Below are positions 17,958 through 25,338 of a stretch of 64,000 bases of DNA, one piece after another. The number at the start of each line of letters is the position of its first letter. Position 1 is the stretch's first letter. Source of the stretch: Labedella gwakjiensis (GTDB lineage Bacteria > Actinomycetota > Actinomycetes > Actinomycetales > Microbacteriaceae); assembly GCF_003014675.1 (NCBI RefSeq), contig NZ_PYAU01000001.1, forward strand, positions 1,054,001 through 1,118,000, in the 5' to 3' direction. The notes beneath the pieces are model-generated. The model did no database searches and was not told the origin of the DNA. It was given only the letters and a program-made list of their open reading frames with translations. Position numbers and translations under genes: made by a program.

Positions 17958-18377
17958 ATGTCGAACGTCACCGACACCAAGGCCCACGTCGCCACGCCGT
18001 CCACCGGCAAGAACACGATCGCCGACGGCGTCGTCCAGAAGGTCGCCGGCATCGCCGCACGCGAGGTCCCCGGCGTGCACGACCTCGGTGGCGGAGCCGC
18101 TCGCGCCATCGGCGCCATCCGCAACGCGATCAACGCTCAGGACCGCGGCCAGGGCGTCTCCGTCGAGGTGGGCGAGAAGCAGGTCGCAGCCGACATCATC
18201 ATCGTCGCCGAGTACCCCGTCGACCTCCAGCGCGTTGCGGACGACGTGCGCCGCAGCGTCACCGACGCCATCTCGAACGTCGTCGGAATGGACGTGACCG
18301 AGGTCAACGTCACCGTCTCGGACGTCCACATCCCGTCCGACGACAACGACGACGCTGACGAGAGCCGCGTCCAGTGA
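17958..18377 (+). CDS. Asp23/Gls24 family envelope stress protein
   Basis: A 139-aa Asp23/Gls24 protein. The core runs from NTIADGVVQKVAGIAAREVPGV (about residue 18) through IIVAEYPVDLQRVADDVRRSV to VTEVNVTVSDVHI, the usual alternating helix and strand pattern. In staphylococci, Asp23 is a very abundant cytoplasmic protein tethered to the membrane by AmaP and involved in cell-wall stress. It opens a tightly overlapped operon (GTG of the next gene overlaps its TGA) that includes an AmaP-like protein. Confidence 0.9.
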   Translation: MSNVTDTKAHVATPSTGKNTIADGVVQKVAGIAAREVPGVHDLGGGAARAIGAIRNAINAQDRGQGVSVEVGEKQVAADIIIVAEYPVDLQRVADDVRRSVTDAISNVVGMDVTEVNVTVSDVHIPSDDNDDADESRVQ

Positions 18378-18562
18378 GCGTCACCGATCGGGGCATGCTG
18401 ATCGGCGCCGTCCTCGCTCTGTCGGCCGTCGCGTTCGGGTTCTGGAGCATGGTCCTCGTGGCCGTGTTCGTGCTCGTCGGCTTCGGTGTCGGACGTGTGC
18501 TCGAGGGCAAGCTCGACCTGCGCAGCGTCGCCGACGCCCTCCGCGGGCGGCGGTCGTCGTGA
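18374..18562 (+). CDS. small membrane protein (DUF2273-like) of the Asp23 operon
   Basis: A 62-aa protein with two closely spaced hydrophobic segments (about residues 8-22 and 24-42) and a basic C-terminal tail ending in RGRRSS. Size, topology and position match DUF2273 proteins found beside Asp23 genes. It starts with GTG overlapping the previous stop and ends overlapping the next GTG. It probably serves as a membrane anchor or scaffold. Confidence 0.75.
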   Translation: MSVTDRGMLIGAVLALSAVAFGFWSMVLVAVFVLVGFGVGRVLEGKLDLRSVADALRGRRSS

Positions 18563-18912
18563 CCGCGGCGGTGACGGCCCAGCAGGCCGTGCGTGGTCGC
18601 AACACGATCAGCTCCAGGGCCGTGCGTCGCGTCGTGTCAGCCGTCACCGCGGAGGAGCTCGGTGTGCGGGCATCGGAGGTGTCCGTGGACCTCTCCGATG
18701 CCCGCGGGGACCTCGGCGTCACAGCGAGTGCACCCATCCACGTCTCCCCCTTGGGCGTCGAGGCCCGACGCGGCGGAAGCGTCCTCGAACGCATCTCCCG
18801 CGCCCAGACCACCATCCGCGAACGGTGCCTGCACCTGACCGGATCCACGATCACTCGTGTCGACCTCCACATCACCGGCGCGAAGCTCGATGAACGAAGG
18901 AGAGTGTCATGA
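18559..18912 (+). CDS. Asp23-like protein, short form
   Basis: A 117-aa protein with a divergent Asp23-like fold: NTISSRAVRRVVSAVTAEEL, then strand-rich VRASEVSVDLSDARGDLGVTA and a final TRVDLHITG. No signal peptide or membrane segment. GTG start overlapping the previous stop by 4 bp, with the next ATG overlapping its own stop. It is probably a partner or paralogue of the first Asp23 protein. Confidence 0.7.
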   Translation: MTAAVTAQQAVRGRNTISSRAVRRVVSAVTAEELGVRASEVSVDLSDARGDLGVTASAPIHVSPLGVEARRGGSVLERISRAQTTIRERCLHLTGSTITRVDLHITGAKLDERRRVS

Positions 18913-19484
18913 GCACCCCGTCGCTCTACCGTCGCGTGGTGCGTCGCGAGACGCACTCACCTCGATCCGGCCTCGCGATCACGATCGCCGTGCTGCTCGT
19001 CCTCGTCCTGGCGTGGCTCGGAGTCGAATCCGTGCTCGCCGCGATCGGGCAGCCAGCCCTCCTCGTCGCACCGAAGGATGCGGTGACGGCGGTCCTGTCC
19101 GCTCCGACCGCACCCGCACCGCTCCTCGTCGCCATCGGCGCCGTCGTGGCGATCGTCGGTCTCATCCTCATCGTGCTCTCGCTCTCACCCGCACGTCGCG
19201 GTCGTCGCGGCGGAAGCATCGACCGGACCGCAGTGGTCGTCGACGATCGCGTCATCGCGCAATCGCTCGCCAGCACGGCGGCCTACGCCGGTGACGTCGA
19301 CCCTGCACAGGTGAACGTCAGCGTCGGCGCACGCAGCGCGCGCGTGGAGATCACCCGGACGAGCGGTCGCACGCTCGACACGAGAGAGATCCAGGAAGCC
19401 GTCGACGCCGAGATCGCGACATACGACTATCGTCCGGCCCTGCGCGCCAAGGTGCGTCTGTCCGAGAAGGGAGCGGTGGCCTGA
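18909..19484 (+). CDS. DUF6286-type membrane protein of the Asp23 operon
   Basis: A 191-aa protein with two transmembrane helices (about residues 21-45 and 70-94) separated by a short extracytoplasmic loop. A basic linker RRGRRGG and a cytoplasmic Asp23-like C-terminal domain (VVDDRVIAQSLAST...VNVSVGARSARVEIT) follow. Size and context match DUF6286 proteins in actinobacterial Asp23 operons. The C-terminal domain probably binds the soluble Asp23 proteins. Overlaps both neighbours. Confidence 0.75.
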   Translation: MSTPSLYRRVVRRETHSPRSGLAITIAVLLVLVLAWLGVESVLAAIGQPALLVAPKDAVTAVLSAPTAPAPLLVAIGAVVAIVGLILIVLSLSPARRGRRGGSIDRTAVVVDDRVIAQSLASTAAYAGDVDPAQVNVSVGARSARVEITRTSGRTLDTREIQEAVDAEIATYDYRPALRAKVRLSEKGAVA

Positions 19485-20086
19485 TGAACTCCACCAACCG
19501 ATTCCTCAACCGTCTCTTCGTCTTCGTCGTGGGACTCGTCGTCTTCGCGGCCGGCGCGGCCGTGTCCGTGGGAGCGCTCCTCCCCGACGTGCAGAAGAAC
19601 ATCGCGGACAACGCACAGAACGGCATCGGCCCGACGACCGACACGATCGACGCGCAGCCGTGGATCCTCTGGGTCGTGGCCGTGCTCACCGTGCTCTTCA
19701 TCGTGGCGCTCCTCTGGTTCGTCTTCCGACAGGGGCGCGGTCACACGGGCACCCTGCTCCGTGTCGACGAGGCATCGTCGGGTCAGACCCCGACCGGCGG
19801 GAGCGTCACCCTCGACGTGAAGGTCGCGGCCCAGGTCCTCGAGGAGGCGCTGTCGCGCAACCCCGATGTGGTCTCCGTCGACGTCACGGGATTCCGGGTG
19901 AAGAAGGAGAACACCCTCCGGCTCACCGCCTACTCCCGTCGCGGCGCCTCCCCCGTCGAACTCCGCCGCTCGATCGACGCGACCATCGCCGAGTGGGACT
20001 CGGCGCTCGGAACATCGACGCCGATCGTGGTCCAGATCGTCAGCGGGCTGCGCACGAAGCTCGCCGGCACCAACCGGGTCGCCTGA
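19484..20086 (+). CDS. AmaP-like Asp23 membrane anchor
   Basis: A 200-aa protein with helices at about residues 9-31 and 60-83 and a cytoplasmic alkaline-shock-like domain (VTLDVKVAAQVLEEALSRNPDVVSVDVTGFRVKKENTLRLT). This is the AmaP architecture; in staphylococci AmaP tethers Asp23 to the membrane. The ATG overlaps the preceding TGA. It ends the five-gene overlapping block; CsbD follows after a 64-nt gap. Confidence 0.78.
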   Translation: MNSTNRFLNRLFVFVVGLVVFAAGAAVSVGALLPDVQKNIADNAQNGIGPTTDTIDAQPWILWVVAVLTVLFIVALLWFVFRQGRGHTGTLLRVDEASSGQTPTGGSVTLDVKVAAQVLEEALSRNPDVVSVDVTGFRVKKENTLRLTAYSRRGASPVELRRSIDATIAEWDSALGTSTPIVVQIVSGLRTKLAGTNRVA

Positions 20087-20113
20087 CCCGAGTCATCCCG
20101 TCACTCCCCTCCC

Positions 20114-20129
20114 CGTGACCACGGTCACG
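20114..20129. promoter_or_regulatory. palindrome upstream of csbD-like gene
   Basis: CGTGACC-AC-GGTCACG is a perfect 7-bp-arm palindrome 21 nt before the CsbD ATG and 27 nt after the AmaP-like stop. It is a candidate operator or small hairpin allowing separate control of the CsbD gene. Confidence 0.4.
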
Positions 20130-20150
20130 CAGAACGAAAGGAATCGCACC

Positions 20151-20324
20151 ATGAGCGCTTCAGACAAGATCAAGGCCGCCGCCGAGAACATCACGGGCAA
20201 GGCGAAGGAAGCCGTCGGCAACGTGACCGACAACGACAAGCTCGTCGCCGAGGGCAAGGCCGACCAGGTCAAGGGCCAGTCGCGCGACGCCGCCGCGGAC
20301 GTCAAGGACGCCTTCAACAAGTAG
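20151..20324 (+). CDS. CsbD family stress protein
   Basis: A 57-aa, highly charged, helical protein of the CsbD family: KIKAAAENITGKAKEAVGNVTDNDKLVAEGKADQVKGQ is close to the whole family consensus. CsbD is a general-stress protein of unknown mechanism, controlled by sigma B in Bacillus. AAAGGA (20137-20142) supports the ATG at 20151 rather than the GTG at 20115. A strong 12-bp-stem terminator follows. Confidence 0.92.
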   Translation: MSASDKIKAAAENITGKAKEAVGNVTDNDKLVAEGKADQVKGQSRDAAADVKDAFNK

Positions 20325-20347
20325 TCCAGCACCACAGCACCACCCCC

Positions 20348-20386
20348 GACGCGGCCCCTATCCGACGAAGACGGAGGGGCCGCGTC
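20348..20386 (+). terminator. intrinsic-type terminator after csbD-like gene
   Basis: GACGCGGCCCCT (20348-20359) and AGGGGCCGCGTC (20375-20386) form a perfect 12-bp stem with a 15-nt loop. There is no T-run. It separates the first Asp23 block from the Asp23-LEA gene. Confidence 0.75.
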
Positions 20387-20440
20387 CACTCCCACAGACT
20401 GCAAGACCGATGCGCCGCCCCGCGGCGCGAGGAGGAAGAC

Positions 20441-21592
20441 ATGACCGACGACGCGAAGACGGACGACGGGGCGCACATCCCCACGCCCGCAGAGGTCCAC
20501 CACGACCACCCCACGGTGCTCGTCCCCGTCCCACCCGACGAGGACACCGTCCGTCGAATCGAGTCGCACGACGAGGGGACACCGTCGTCCGCGGGATCGT
20601 CCGATTCGGCGCCGGTCGCCGAGTCCTCCGTCACGCACCCACCGGTCGCCAACGCCCCGGCGGTCGATCTCGAGACGTCGCCGACGCGGCGGTCCGAGTC
20701 GGACGAGCTCGCGCAGCTCATCGGCGACGCCGCATCCGCTGTGGCCGGCGTGTACGCGCTCGGTTCCCGCTCGGCACGTGCCGTCGACAGCGCTCGACTC
20801 AGCCTCCTCGGGCGCACGAGCGTCCCGGGCGTGAACGTCCTCGTCGATCGCGACGTCCTGAACGTCGAGGTGTCGCTCGTCGCCGAGTACCCCGCCAACG
20901 TCTCCGCCGTCGCCGACGCCGTCCGCGCCGATCTCACGACCCGCCTCGCCGGCCGACACGACGGCCCTCTCGACATCGACGTCACCGTCACCGACGTGCA
21001 CGGGCCGTTCGACTCCGAGGAGCCGGACCCCGGCCAGGCGATCGACGCCATCAAGGCCCGAGCCGGCGAGACGAAGGACAGGGCCGCCGCTTCCGTCGGT
21101 GACGCGAAGGCACGCGCGGGAGCGGCGATCGACGACGCGAAGGAGCGCGCCGGCGAGGCTCTCGACGGCGCGAAGGTGCGCGCCGGACAGGCGATCGACG
21201 ATGCGAAGGCCGACGCCGCGAGCGCCGCGGACGCGACCGCTGACGCCATTCAGAACGCGAGGACCGTGGCCGACCGCGCCATCGACGACGCGAAGGCCGA
21301 TGCGGCCGCGGCCGCCGACGATGCGGCGGACGCGACGGACGACGTCCGGAACGACACCGCCGATGCGATCGACGACATCGCCGACGACATCGACGAGGCT
21401 CGGGCAGACGAGGCCAGAGGGGACGCCGCCTCCGCCGATGAGGCCGCCGCGTCCGCACCGACGGACGGGACGTCCGACGACCTCGCGAACGCCGCGGAGC
21501 GGCTCGCCGAGGCGGCCGACGCCCTCGCCGATGCCGCCGACTCCACCGCCCGTCCCGCGACGGACGACCGCCCCGGCGCCGACCAGCGCTGA
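20441..21592 (+). CDS. Asp23-like protein with LEA-like 11-residue repeat tail
   Basis: A 383-aa acidic, Ala-rich protein. Residues 1-85 are low-complexity and probably disordered. About 86-188 form an Asp23/Gls24 domain (SDELAQLIGDAASAVAGVY...SLVAEYPANVSAVADAV...VTVTDVHGPF), closely like the operon's first protein. From about 200 to 380 it is almost wholly Ala, Asp, Lys and Arg. Phased 11-mers are visible from about residue 210: ETKDRAAASVG, DAKARAGAAID, DAKERAGEALD, GAKVRAGQAID, DAKADAASAAD. That periodicity is typical of group 3 LEA proteins, which form amphipathic helices on drying. No membrane segment. GAGGAGG precedes the ATG. It may link the Asp23 layer to membrane or protein protection under desiccation. 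Confidence 0.78.
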   Translation: MTDDAKTDDGAHIPTPAEVHHDHPTVLVPVPPDEDTVRRIESHDEGTPSSAGSSDSAPVAESSVTHPPVANAPAVDLETSPTRRSESDELAQLIGDAASAVAGVYALGSRSARAVDSARLSLLGRTSVPGVNVLVDRDVLNVEVSLVAEYPANVSAVADAVRADLTTRLAGRHDGPLDIDVTVTDVHGPFDSEEPDPGQAIDAIKARAGETKDRAAASVGDAKARAGAAIDDAKERAGEALDGAKVRAGQAIDDAKADAASAADATADAIQNARTVADRAIDDAKADAAAAADDAADATDDVRNDTADAIDDIADDIDEARADEARGDAASADEAAASAPTDGTSDDLANAAERLAEAADALADAADSTARPATDDRPGADQR

Positions 21593-21627
21593 CGGGGCGG
21601 GAACCGACGAACCGAAGGAGTATCGAC

Positions 21628-22041
21628 GTGCCGTTCCTCAGCCGATCCACATCATCCGGCGGTCGCCCGCGGCCCCGAGCCGTCTGGGCGGCGGCCGTCA
21701 CCGGAGCCGTCCTCGTCCTCCTGATCCTGGTCGGCCTGCTGTTGCCGATCCTCGGTCTCATCGGGGCGGCGGACGGTGCCACGGCGGGCGCGCTCGACGT
21801 CCCCGTCGGCAGCATCGTCGTGGCTCTCCTCGTCGGCTACGTCCTCGCGCTGCTGTTCCTCGTCGTGAGCGTGCGGTCGCGGAACGGAGCGTTCTCCTGG
21901 GTGATGTCGGTGGCCGCGGTGATCTCGGCGCTTCTCGTCTCGCTGTGGCCTCTCCTCGCGGTCGCCCTCGCCGGCGTGGATCAGACCACCGAGGTCATCC
22001 CCTTCATCCAGGACCTCATCGCCCGCGTGACCGGCGGCTGA
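21628..22041 (+). CDS. small membrane protein, unknown function
   Basis: A 137-aa protein with three or four hydrophobic helices (about residues 18-45, 61-82, 88-115) and a basic N-terminus. GTG start with AAGGAG upstream. It lies 35 nt after the Asp23-LEA gene on the same strand and is probably its operon partner. I recognise no family. Confidence 0.65.
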   Translation: MPFLSRSTSSGGRPRPRAVWAAAVTGAVLVLLILVGLLLPILGLIGAADGATAGALDVPVGSIVVALLVGYVLALLFLVVSVRSRNGAFSWVMSVAAVISALLVSLWPLLAVALAGVDQTTEVIPFIQDLIARVTGG

Positions 22042-22051
22042 CCGGCAGCCC

Positions 22052-22393
22052 TCAGGGGGTGATGGAGTCGACGAAGCGCTGCGCCTCGTCGATGAGGGCG
22101 CGCCAGCGGTCGGCACCGGCATCCGGGCGCACCGTGACCCACTCGCGCATGTCGCGTCCCCGCATCCGCATGCGCTCCGCACCACCCGAGGCGGCGAGCT
22201 CGTCCGCTCGCGGCTCCGGCACCTTCACGATCAACCCGCCCTGGTGCTCGACGAACGCGTAGACCTTCCCGCGGATGCGGAGTCCCTCGGTTCCGAACAT
22301 CGGCCCGATGTCGACGTCGGGTCGCTCGAGGTGCTCCTGGGCGATCGGATCGAAGATCTCGTGCGCCCGCGCCATCGCGTCGTGGTCCACCAT
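22052..22393 (-). CDS. TfoX N-terminal domain family protein
   Basis: A 113-aa protein with the TfoX-N core: GPMFGTEGLRIRGKVYAFV, LIVKVPEPRADELAASG and MREWVTV. Stand-alone TfoX-N proteins are common in actinobacteria and of unclear role; a competence function should not be assumed. On the minus strand TAGCGT (22405-22400) ends 6 nt before the ATG, so it is probably transcribed as a leaderless mRNA. It converges with the small membrane protein gene. Confidence 0.85.
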   Translation of the reverse strand: MVDHDAMARAHEIFDPIAQEHLERPDVDIGPMFGTEGLRIRGKVYAFVEHQGGLIVKVPEPRADELAASGGAERMRMRGRDMREWVTVRPDAGADRWRALIDEAQRFVDSITP

Positions 22394-22467
22394 GACGGAA
22401 CGCTACCGCCGTGTCGGTGGCCGGGTCGATGGTCTGGCACACCAGCCGGTGTGCGGAATCCCGCCGC

Positions 22468-23238
22468 TCAGCCCGCGACGGCCGGCAGAGCTGCGCTCGC
22501 GATCTCCGTGCCGTCGTCCGCGCGGATCTGCACCTCGACGGCGTCCGTCCGCAGGACCGACGCGTTCATGCGGCAGTCGATCGGCACGTCGGAGCCCAGG
22601 AAGGTGCCGGCGCTCCATTCCCGTCCCGTCCCGTCGAGCACGATCACGTCGTACACGTCCCCGGCCGGAAGCCCCTCGATCGTGAGGACCGCCTCCGTGC
22701 CCCACGTGTGCGCGATGACGTCGCCGTCCACGTCGACGCCCGAGGGTTCACCGTCGAAGGAGACGGCCTCGACGGCACCGAGCGCGCCGGCCGGACCGGA
22801 GGGCGGGGCCGCGGGTGTGGCGAGGAGGACGCCGCCGCCGATGCCGATGGCCACGCACGCCGCGGCGCCCGCGGTCAGCAGGGCGCGCCGCCGCGCGGTC
22901 CTGCGCGACGGAACGCGGCCGTCGGGTCCGATCCGCTCGACGCCGACGGGATCCTGGTCCACCGTTTCAGGGTCGGGCGTATGCGCATGGCCCGTCGTCC
23001 GCTCCCGCTCGACGGCGCCCTCGACGCGCCCGGCGAGCTCGGGCGACGGCGCGGACTCGTCCCACGCACCGATGGAGCGGACGCGGCCGAGCACGACGCC
23101 GAACGCGGCGAGGTCCTCGTCGATCGTCGGGTCCTCCACACGGAGTGCATCCAGCTCGGCCGCCTCGTCGGGGGTGAGTTCGGACGCGAGCGCGGCGGCG
23201 ATCAGCTCAGCGCGGCGGGCGTAGACGTCGTCGGTCAT
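22468..23238 (-). CDS. anti-sigma factor, RskA type
   Basis: A 256-aa membrane protein with a cytoplasmic N-terminal sigma-binding region (about 1-65, without the zinc HxxxCxxC motif), a variable linker, one transmembrane helix (about 117-138) and an extracytoplasmic RskA domain (AVLTIEGLPAGDVYDVIVL...GTFLG). RskA-type proteins hold an ECF sigma factor until cleaved or released by redox or envelope signals. Its ATG overlaps the stop of the sigma gene, the usual coupling that keeps stoichiometry. Confidence 0.9.
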   Translation of the reverse strand: MTDDVYARRAELIAAALASELTPDEAAELDALRVEDPTIDEDLAAFGVVLGRVRSIGAWDESAPSPELAGRVEGAVERERTTGHAHTPDPETVDQDPVGVERIGPDGRVPSRRTARRRALLTAGAAACVAIGIGGGVLLATPAAPPSGPAGALGAVEAVSFDGEPSGVDVDGDVIAHTWGTEAVLTIEGLPAGDVYDVIVLDGTGREWSAGTFLGSDVPIDCRMNASVLRTDAVEVQIRADDGTEIASAALPAVAG

Positions 23239-23777
23239 CGTTCCACTTCCTCGAGATGGCCGCGCATGGCGCGGAGTGCGTAGAAGACGCGGGTGCGGAG
23301 GGTGGCGACGGGTACGCCCGACGCCTCGGAGAACTCCTGGTAGCTGAGCCCGGTGAGGTGCACGGCCACGACGGCCTCCCGCTGCTCGGGGCTCACCCGG
23401 GCGAGCGCCTCGACGATGCGCAGACGCTCCAGCGGATCGCCCGCGTCGGCGACGAGCTCGCCCGCGTGCTCCGTCGGCACGAGCACGGGCGTGCGCTGGC
23501 GGGCGCGGAACACGTCGAGGATGACGCGCCGCTCGATCGCGAACAACCACGTGCGCGCGCTGCCCCTCGCCGCGTCGAAACCCGACCGCCCCCGCCAGGC
23601 GCGCAGGAAGGTCTCCTGCACGCAGTCCTCGGCGAGCGGGCGGTCTCGCAGCGCGTTCACGGCGAAGCCGAGCAGGGACGACCCGTGCTCGGCGAAGGCC
23701 GCCGCCACATCGAAGTCCGCGTCCGCCGTGCCCATCGCACTCCACTCCGGTGTCGGACGCGTCATCGTGACGGTCAT
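23235..23777 (-). CDS. ECF RNA polymerase sigma factor, SigK-like
   Basis: A 180-aa ECF sigma factor. Region 2 includes LAEDCVQETFLRAWRG and ARTWLFAIERRVILDVFR; region 4 includes LSYQEFSEASGVPVATLRTRVFYALRAMR. Pairing with an RskA-type anti-sigma factor suggests the SigK group. A GTGAAC-N15-GACGTAT promoter upstream (minus strand 23851-23824) is duplicated in the opposite direction before the CHRD gene, pointing to autoregulation and control of that operon. Confidence 0.93.
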   Translation of the reverse strand: MTVTMTRPTPEWSAMGTADADFDVAAAFAEHGSSLLGFAVNALRDRPLAEDCVQETFLRAWRGRSGFDAARGSARTWLFAIERRVILDVFRARQRTPVLVPTEHAGELVADAGDPLERLRIVEALARVSPEQREAVVAVHLTGLSYQEFSEASGVPVATLRTRVFYALRAMRGHLEEVER

Positions 23778-23823
23778 CTGCGTCCCTCCAGCCTAGGCGA
23801 GCGCATCGTGCGCCCACCCGGGG

Positions 23824-23851
23824 ATACGTCAGCGGCGACCCTCTCGTTCAC
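23824..23851 (-). promoter_or_regulatory. ECF-type promoter of the sigma/anti-sigma operon
   Basis: On the minus strand, -35 GTGAAC (23851-23846), 15-nt spacer, -10 GACGTAT (23830-23824). Identical boxes and spacing occur on the plus strand at 23877-23904. A shared two-box pattern on both sides of one divergent region is strong evidence for a single sigma factor. Confidence 0.75.
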
Positions 23852-23876
23852 GCCCGCGAAAAAAATCCGCACCCGG

Positions 23877-23904
23877 GTGAACGCCGTGCCGCTCGCCGAC
23901 GTAT
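23877..23904 (+). promoter_or_regulatory. ECF-type promoter of the CHRD-sortase operon
   Basis: -35 GTGAAC (23877-23882), 15-nt spacer, -10 GACGTAT (23898-23904). A CACCCGGGTG palindrome (23870-23879) overlaps the -35, and an A7 run lies about 10 bp upstream of the -35, which may act as an UP-like element. Confidence 0.75.
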
Positions 23905-23959
23905 GCCCCTGCAGAAGCCGTGTCCGTCCGGACGCCGCGAGCCCAGAGAACGAGGAATC

Positions 23960-24679
23960 ATGACGACGAAGCGATTCACCCGCAACCTGACCGTGGCCGG
24001 CGGTGCCGCCGTGGCACTCGCCCTGGTGGCGGCGTCGCCCGCGCACGCCGAGACCGAGGTGGCCGAGCCCGACACCTTCACGAGCGCCTTCACCGTGATG
24101 GCGACCCCCGACCAGGTCATCAACAACGACGGCGTCGCGACCCCCGGTGAGGAGGGCGCGAGCGGCACGTTCACGTTCCGCATCAACTCCGACCAGGACA
24201 TCATCTGCTACGACATCACGCTCACGGGCGTGACAGGCGAGTACGAGAGCCCCGCCAAGACGGCGACCCACATCCACGAGGCCGCCCTCGGTGAGGCCGG
24301 TCCGCCGCGCATCGCGTTCCCGAACCCTGTCGACGACGGAAGCGGCGAGCGCACGAGCAGCGGATGCCTCCAGGGCCCGTTCACCACGGGCATCGAGAGC
24401 GACGCCGGCACCGACACGGGTGAGGGCTTCACGCTCGCGCAGATCGAGGCGAACCCGGCCGGCTTCACGGGCGACTCGCACACCGCGGACTTCGCCGCGG
24501 GCGTCGTGCGCGGCCAGCTGACGCAGATCCCCGTCGAGGGCGTGGACACGGGGGCCGGCGGAACCGCCGCCCAGGCCACGACCGACACGACCGGTGTTGC
24601 CGCTGCCGGCGCCGTCGCCGCGCTCGGGGCCCTCGCTGCCGCCGCCGTCGTGATCCGTCGGCGCCGCTCGCAGGCGTGA
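23960..24679 (+). CDS. CHRD domain surface protein
   Basis: A 239-aa exported protein. Signal peptide with predicted cleavage after SPAHA (about residue 30). A CHRD-like domain follows (about 35-195: FTFRINSDQDIICYDITLTGV, ATHIHEAALGEAGPPRI, GDSHTADFAAGVVRGQL). The C-terminus has a hydrophobic stretch (about 213-233) and an RRRR tail, the layout of a cell-wall sorting signal, but the expected LPxTG is replaced by TDTTG (208-212). The next gene, a class F sortase, overlaps its stop and may process it. Controlled by an ECF-type promoter. Confidence 0.85.
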   Translation: MTTKRFTRNLTVAGGAAVALALVAASPAHAETEVAEPDTFTSAFTVMATPDQVINNDGVATPGEEGASGTFTFRINSDQDIICYDITLTGVTGEYESPAKTATHIHEAALGEAGPPRIAFPNPVDDGSGERTSSGCLQGPFTTGIESDAGTDTGEGFTLAQIEANPAGFTGDSHTADFAAGVVRGQLTQIPVEGVDTGAGGTAAQATTDTTGVAAAGAVAALGALAAAAVVIRRRRSQA

Positions 24680-25338
24680 TCCACGCCCCCAGGACTCGAG
24701 AGGGTGCGCCGCTTCACCGGCGCACCCTCTCGGGGCTCGCCGCCGTCGCGCTGACCGTGACGATCGTCACGGGCTGCGCGGCGGCTCCGGAGTCGGCCCC
24801 GACGCCGCCCGCCTCGACGCCGACAGCGGCTGTCACCGCGGCGCCGACGCCGACGGCCACCCCGTCCCCTGATCCGACGCCGCTCGCGGAGGGACGCCCA
24901 CCCGCGTCCGTCTCCGCGCCGGCGATCGGGCTCGACGAGCCGCTCATCGACCTCGGCATCGGCGCCGACGGGAAGATGGAGGTGCCGAGCGACTTCGACG
25001 ACGTGGGCTGGTTCACCGGCGGCGGGAAGCCCGGAGGGCACGGCCCTACGGTGATCGCCGGCCACGTCGACTCGGTCACCGCACCCGCCGTGTTCTTCCG
25101 TCTGCACGAGCTCGCGCCGGGTGACGAGGTCGACGTGACGGACGTCGACGGCCGCGTCGTGACGTACACGGTCACCGAGGTCGCCGACTTCCCGAAGGAC
25201 GACTTCCCCACCGCGCGCGTCTTCGGCGCGACGCTGACGGACGAACTCCGCCTCATCACGTGCGGCGGCTTCTTCGACGCGAACTCCGGCCACTACGACG
25301 ACAATCGCGTCGTCTTCGCCACCGCCCAGCTGCCCTGA
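24676..25338 (+). CDS. class F sortase
   Basis: A 220-aa sortase. The catalytic triad is visible: His130 in AGHVDS, Cys196 in LITCGG, Arg211 in DNRVVF. The length and the Pro/Thr-rich linker before the domain fit class F. The N-terminus has a hydrophobic segment ending in VTGC (Cys34), which reads as a lipobox, so it may be a lipoprotein rather than anchored by an uncleaved helix. The GTG overlaps the CHRD stop, so the two are translationally coupled. The CHRD protein is the likely substrate. Confidence 0.9.
   Translation: MIHAPRTREGAPLHRRTLSGLAAVALTVTIVTGCAAAPESAPTPPASTPTAAVTAAPTPTATPSPDPTPLAEGRPPASVSAPAIGLDEPLIDLGIGADGKMEVPSDFDDVGWFTGGGKPGGHGPTVIAGHVDSVTAPAVFFRLHELAPGDEVDVTDVDGRVVTYTVTEVADFPKDDFPTARVFGATLTDELRLITCGGFFDANSGHYDDNRVVFATAQLP

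Noticed and set aside
22052-22393. Competence regulator reading of the TfoX-N protein
   Set aside because: Only the N-terminal TfoX domain is present and no competence genes are nearby.
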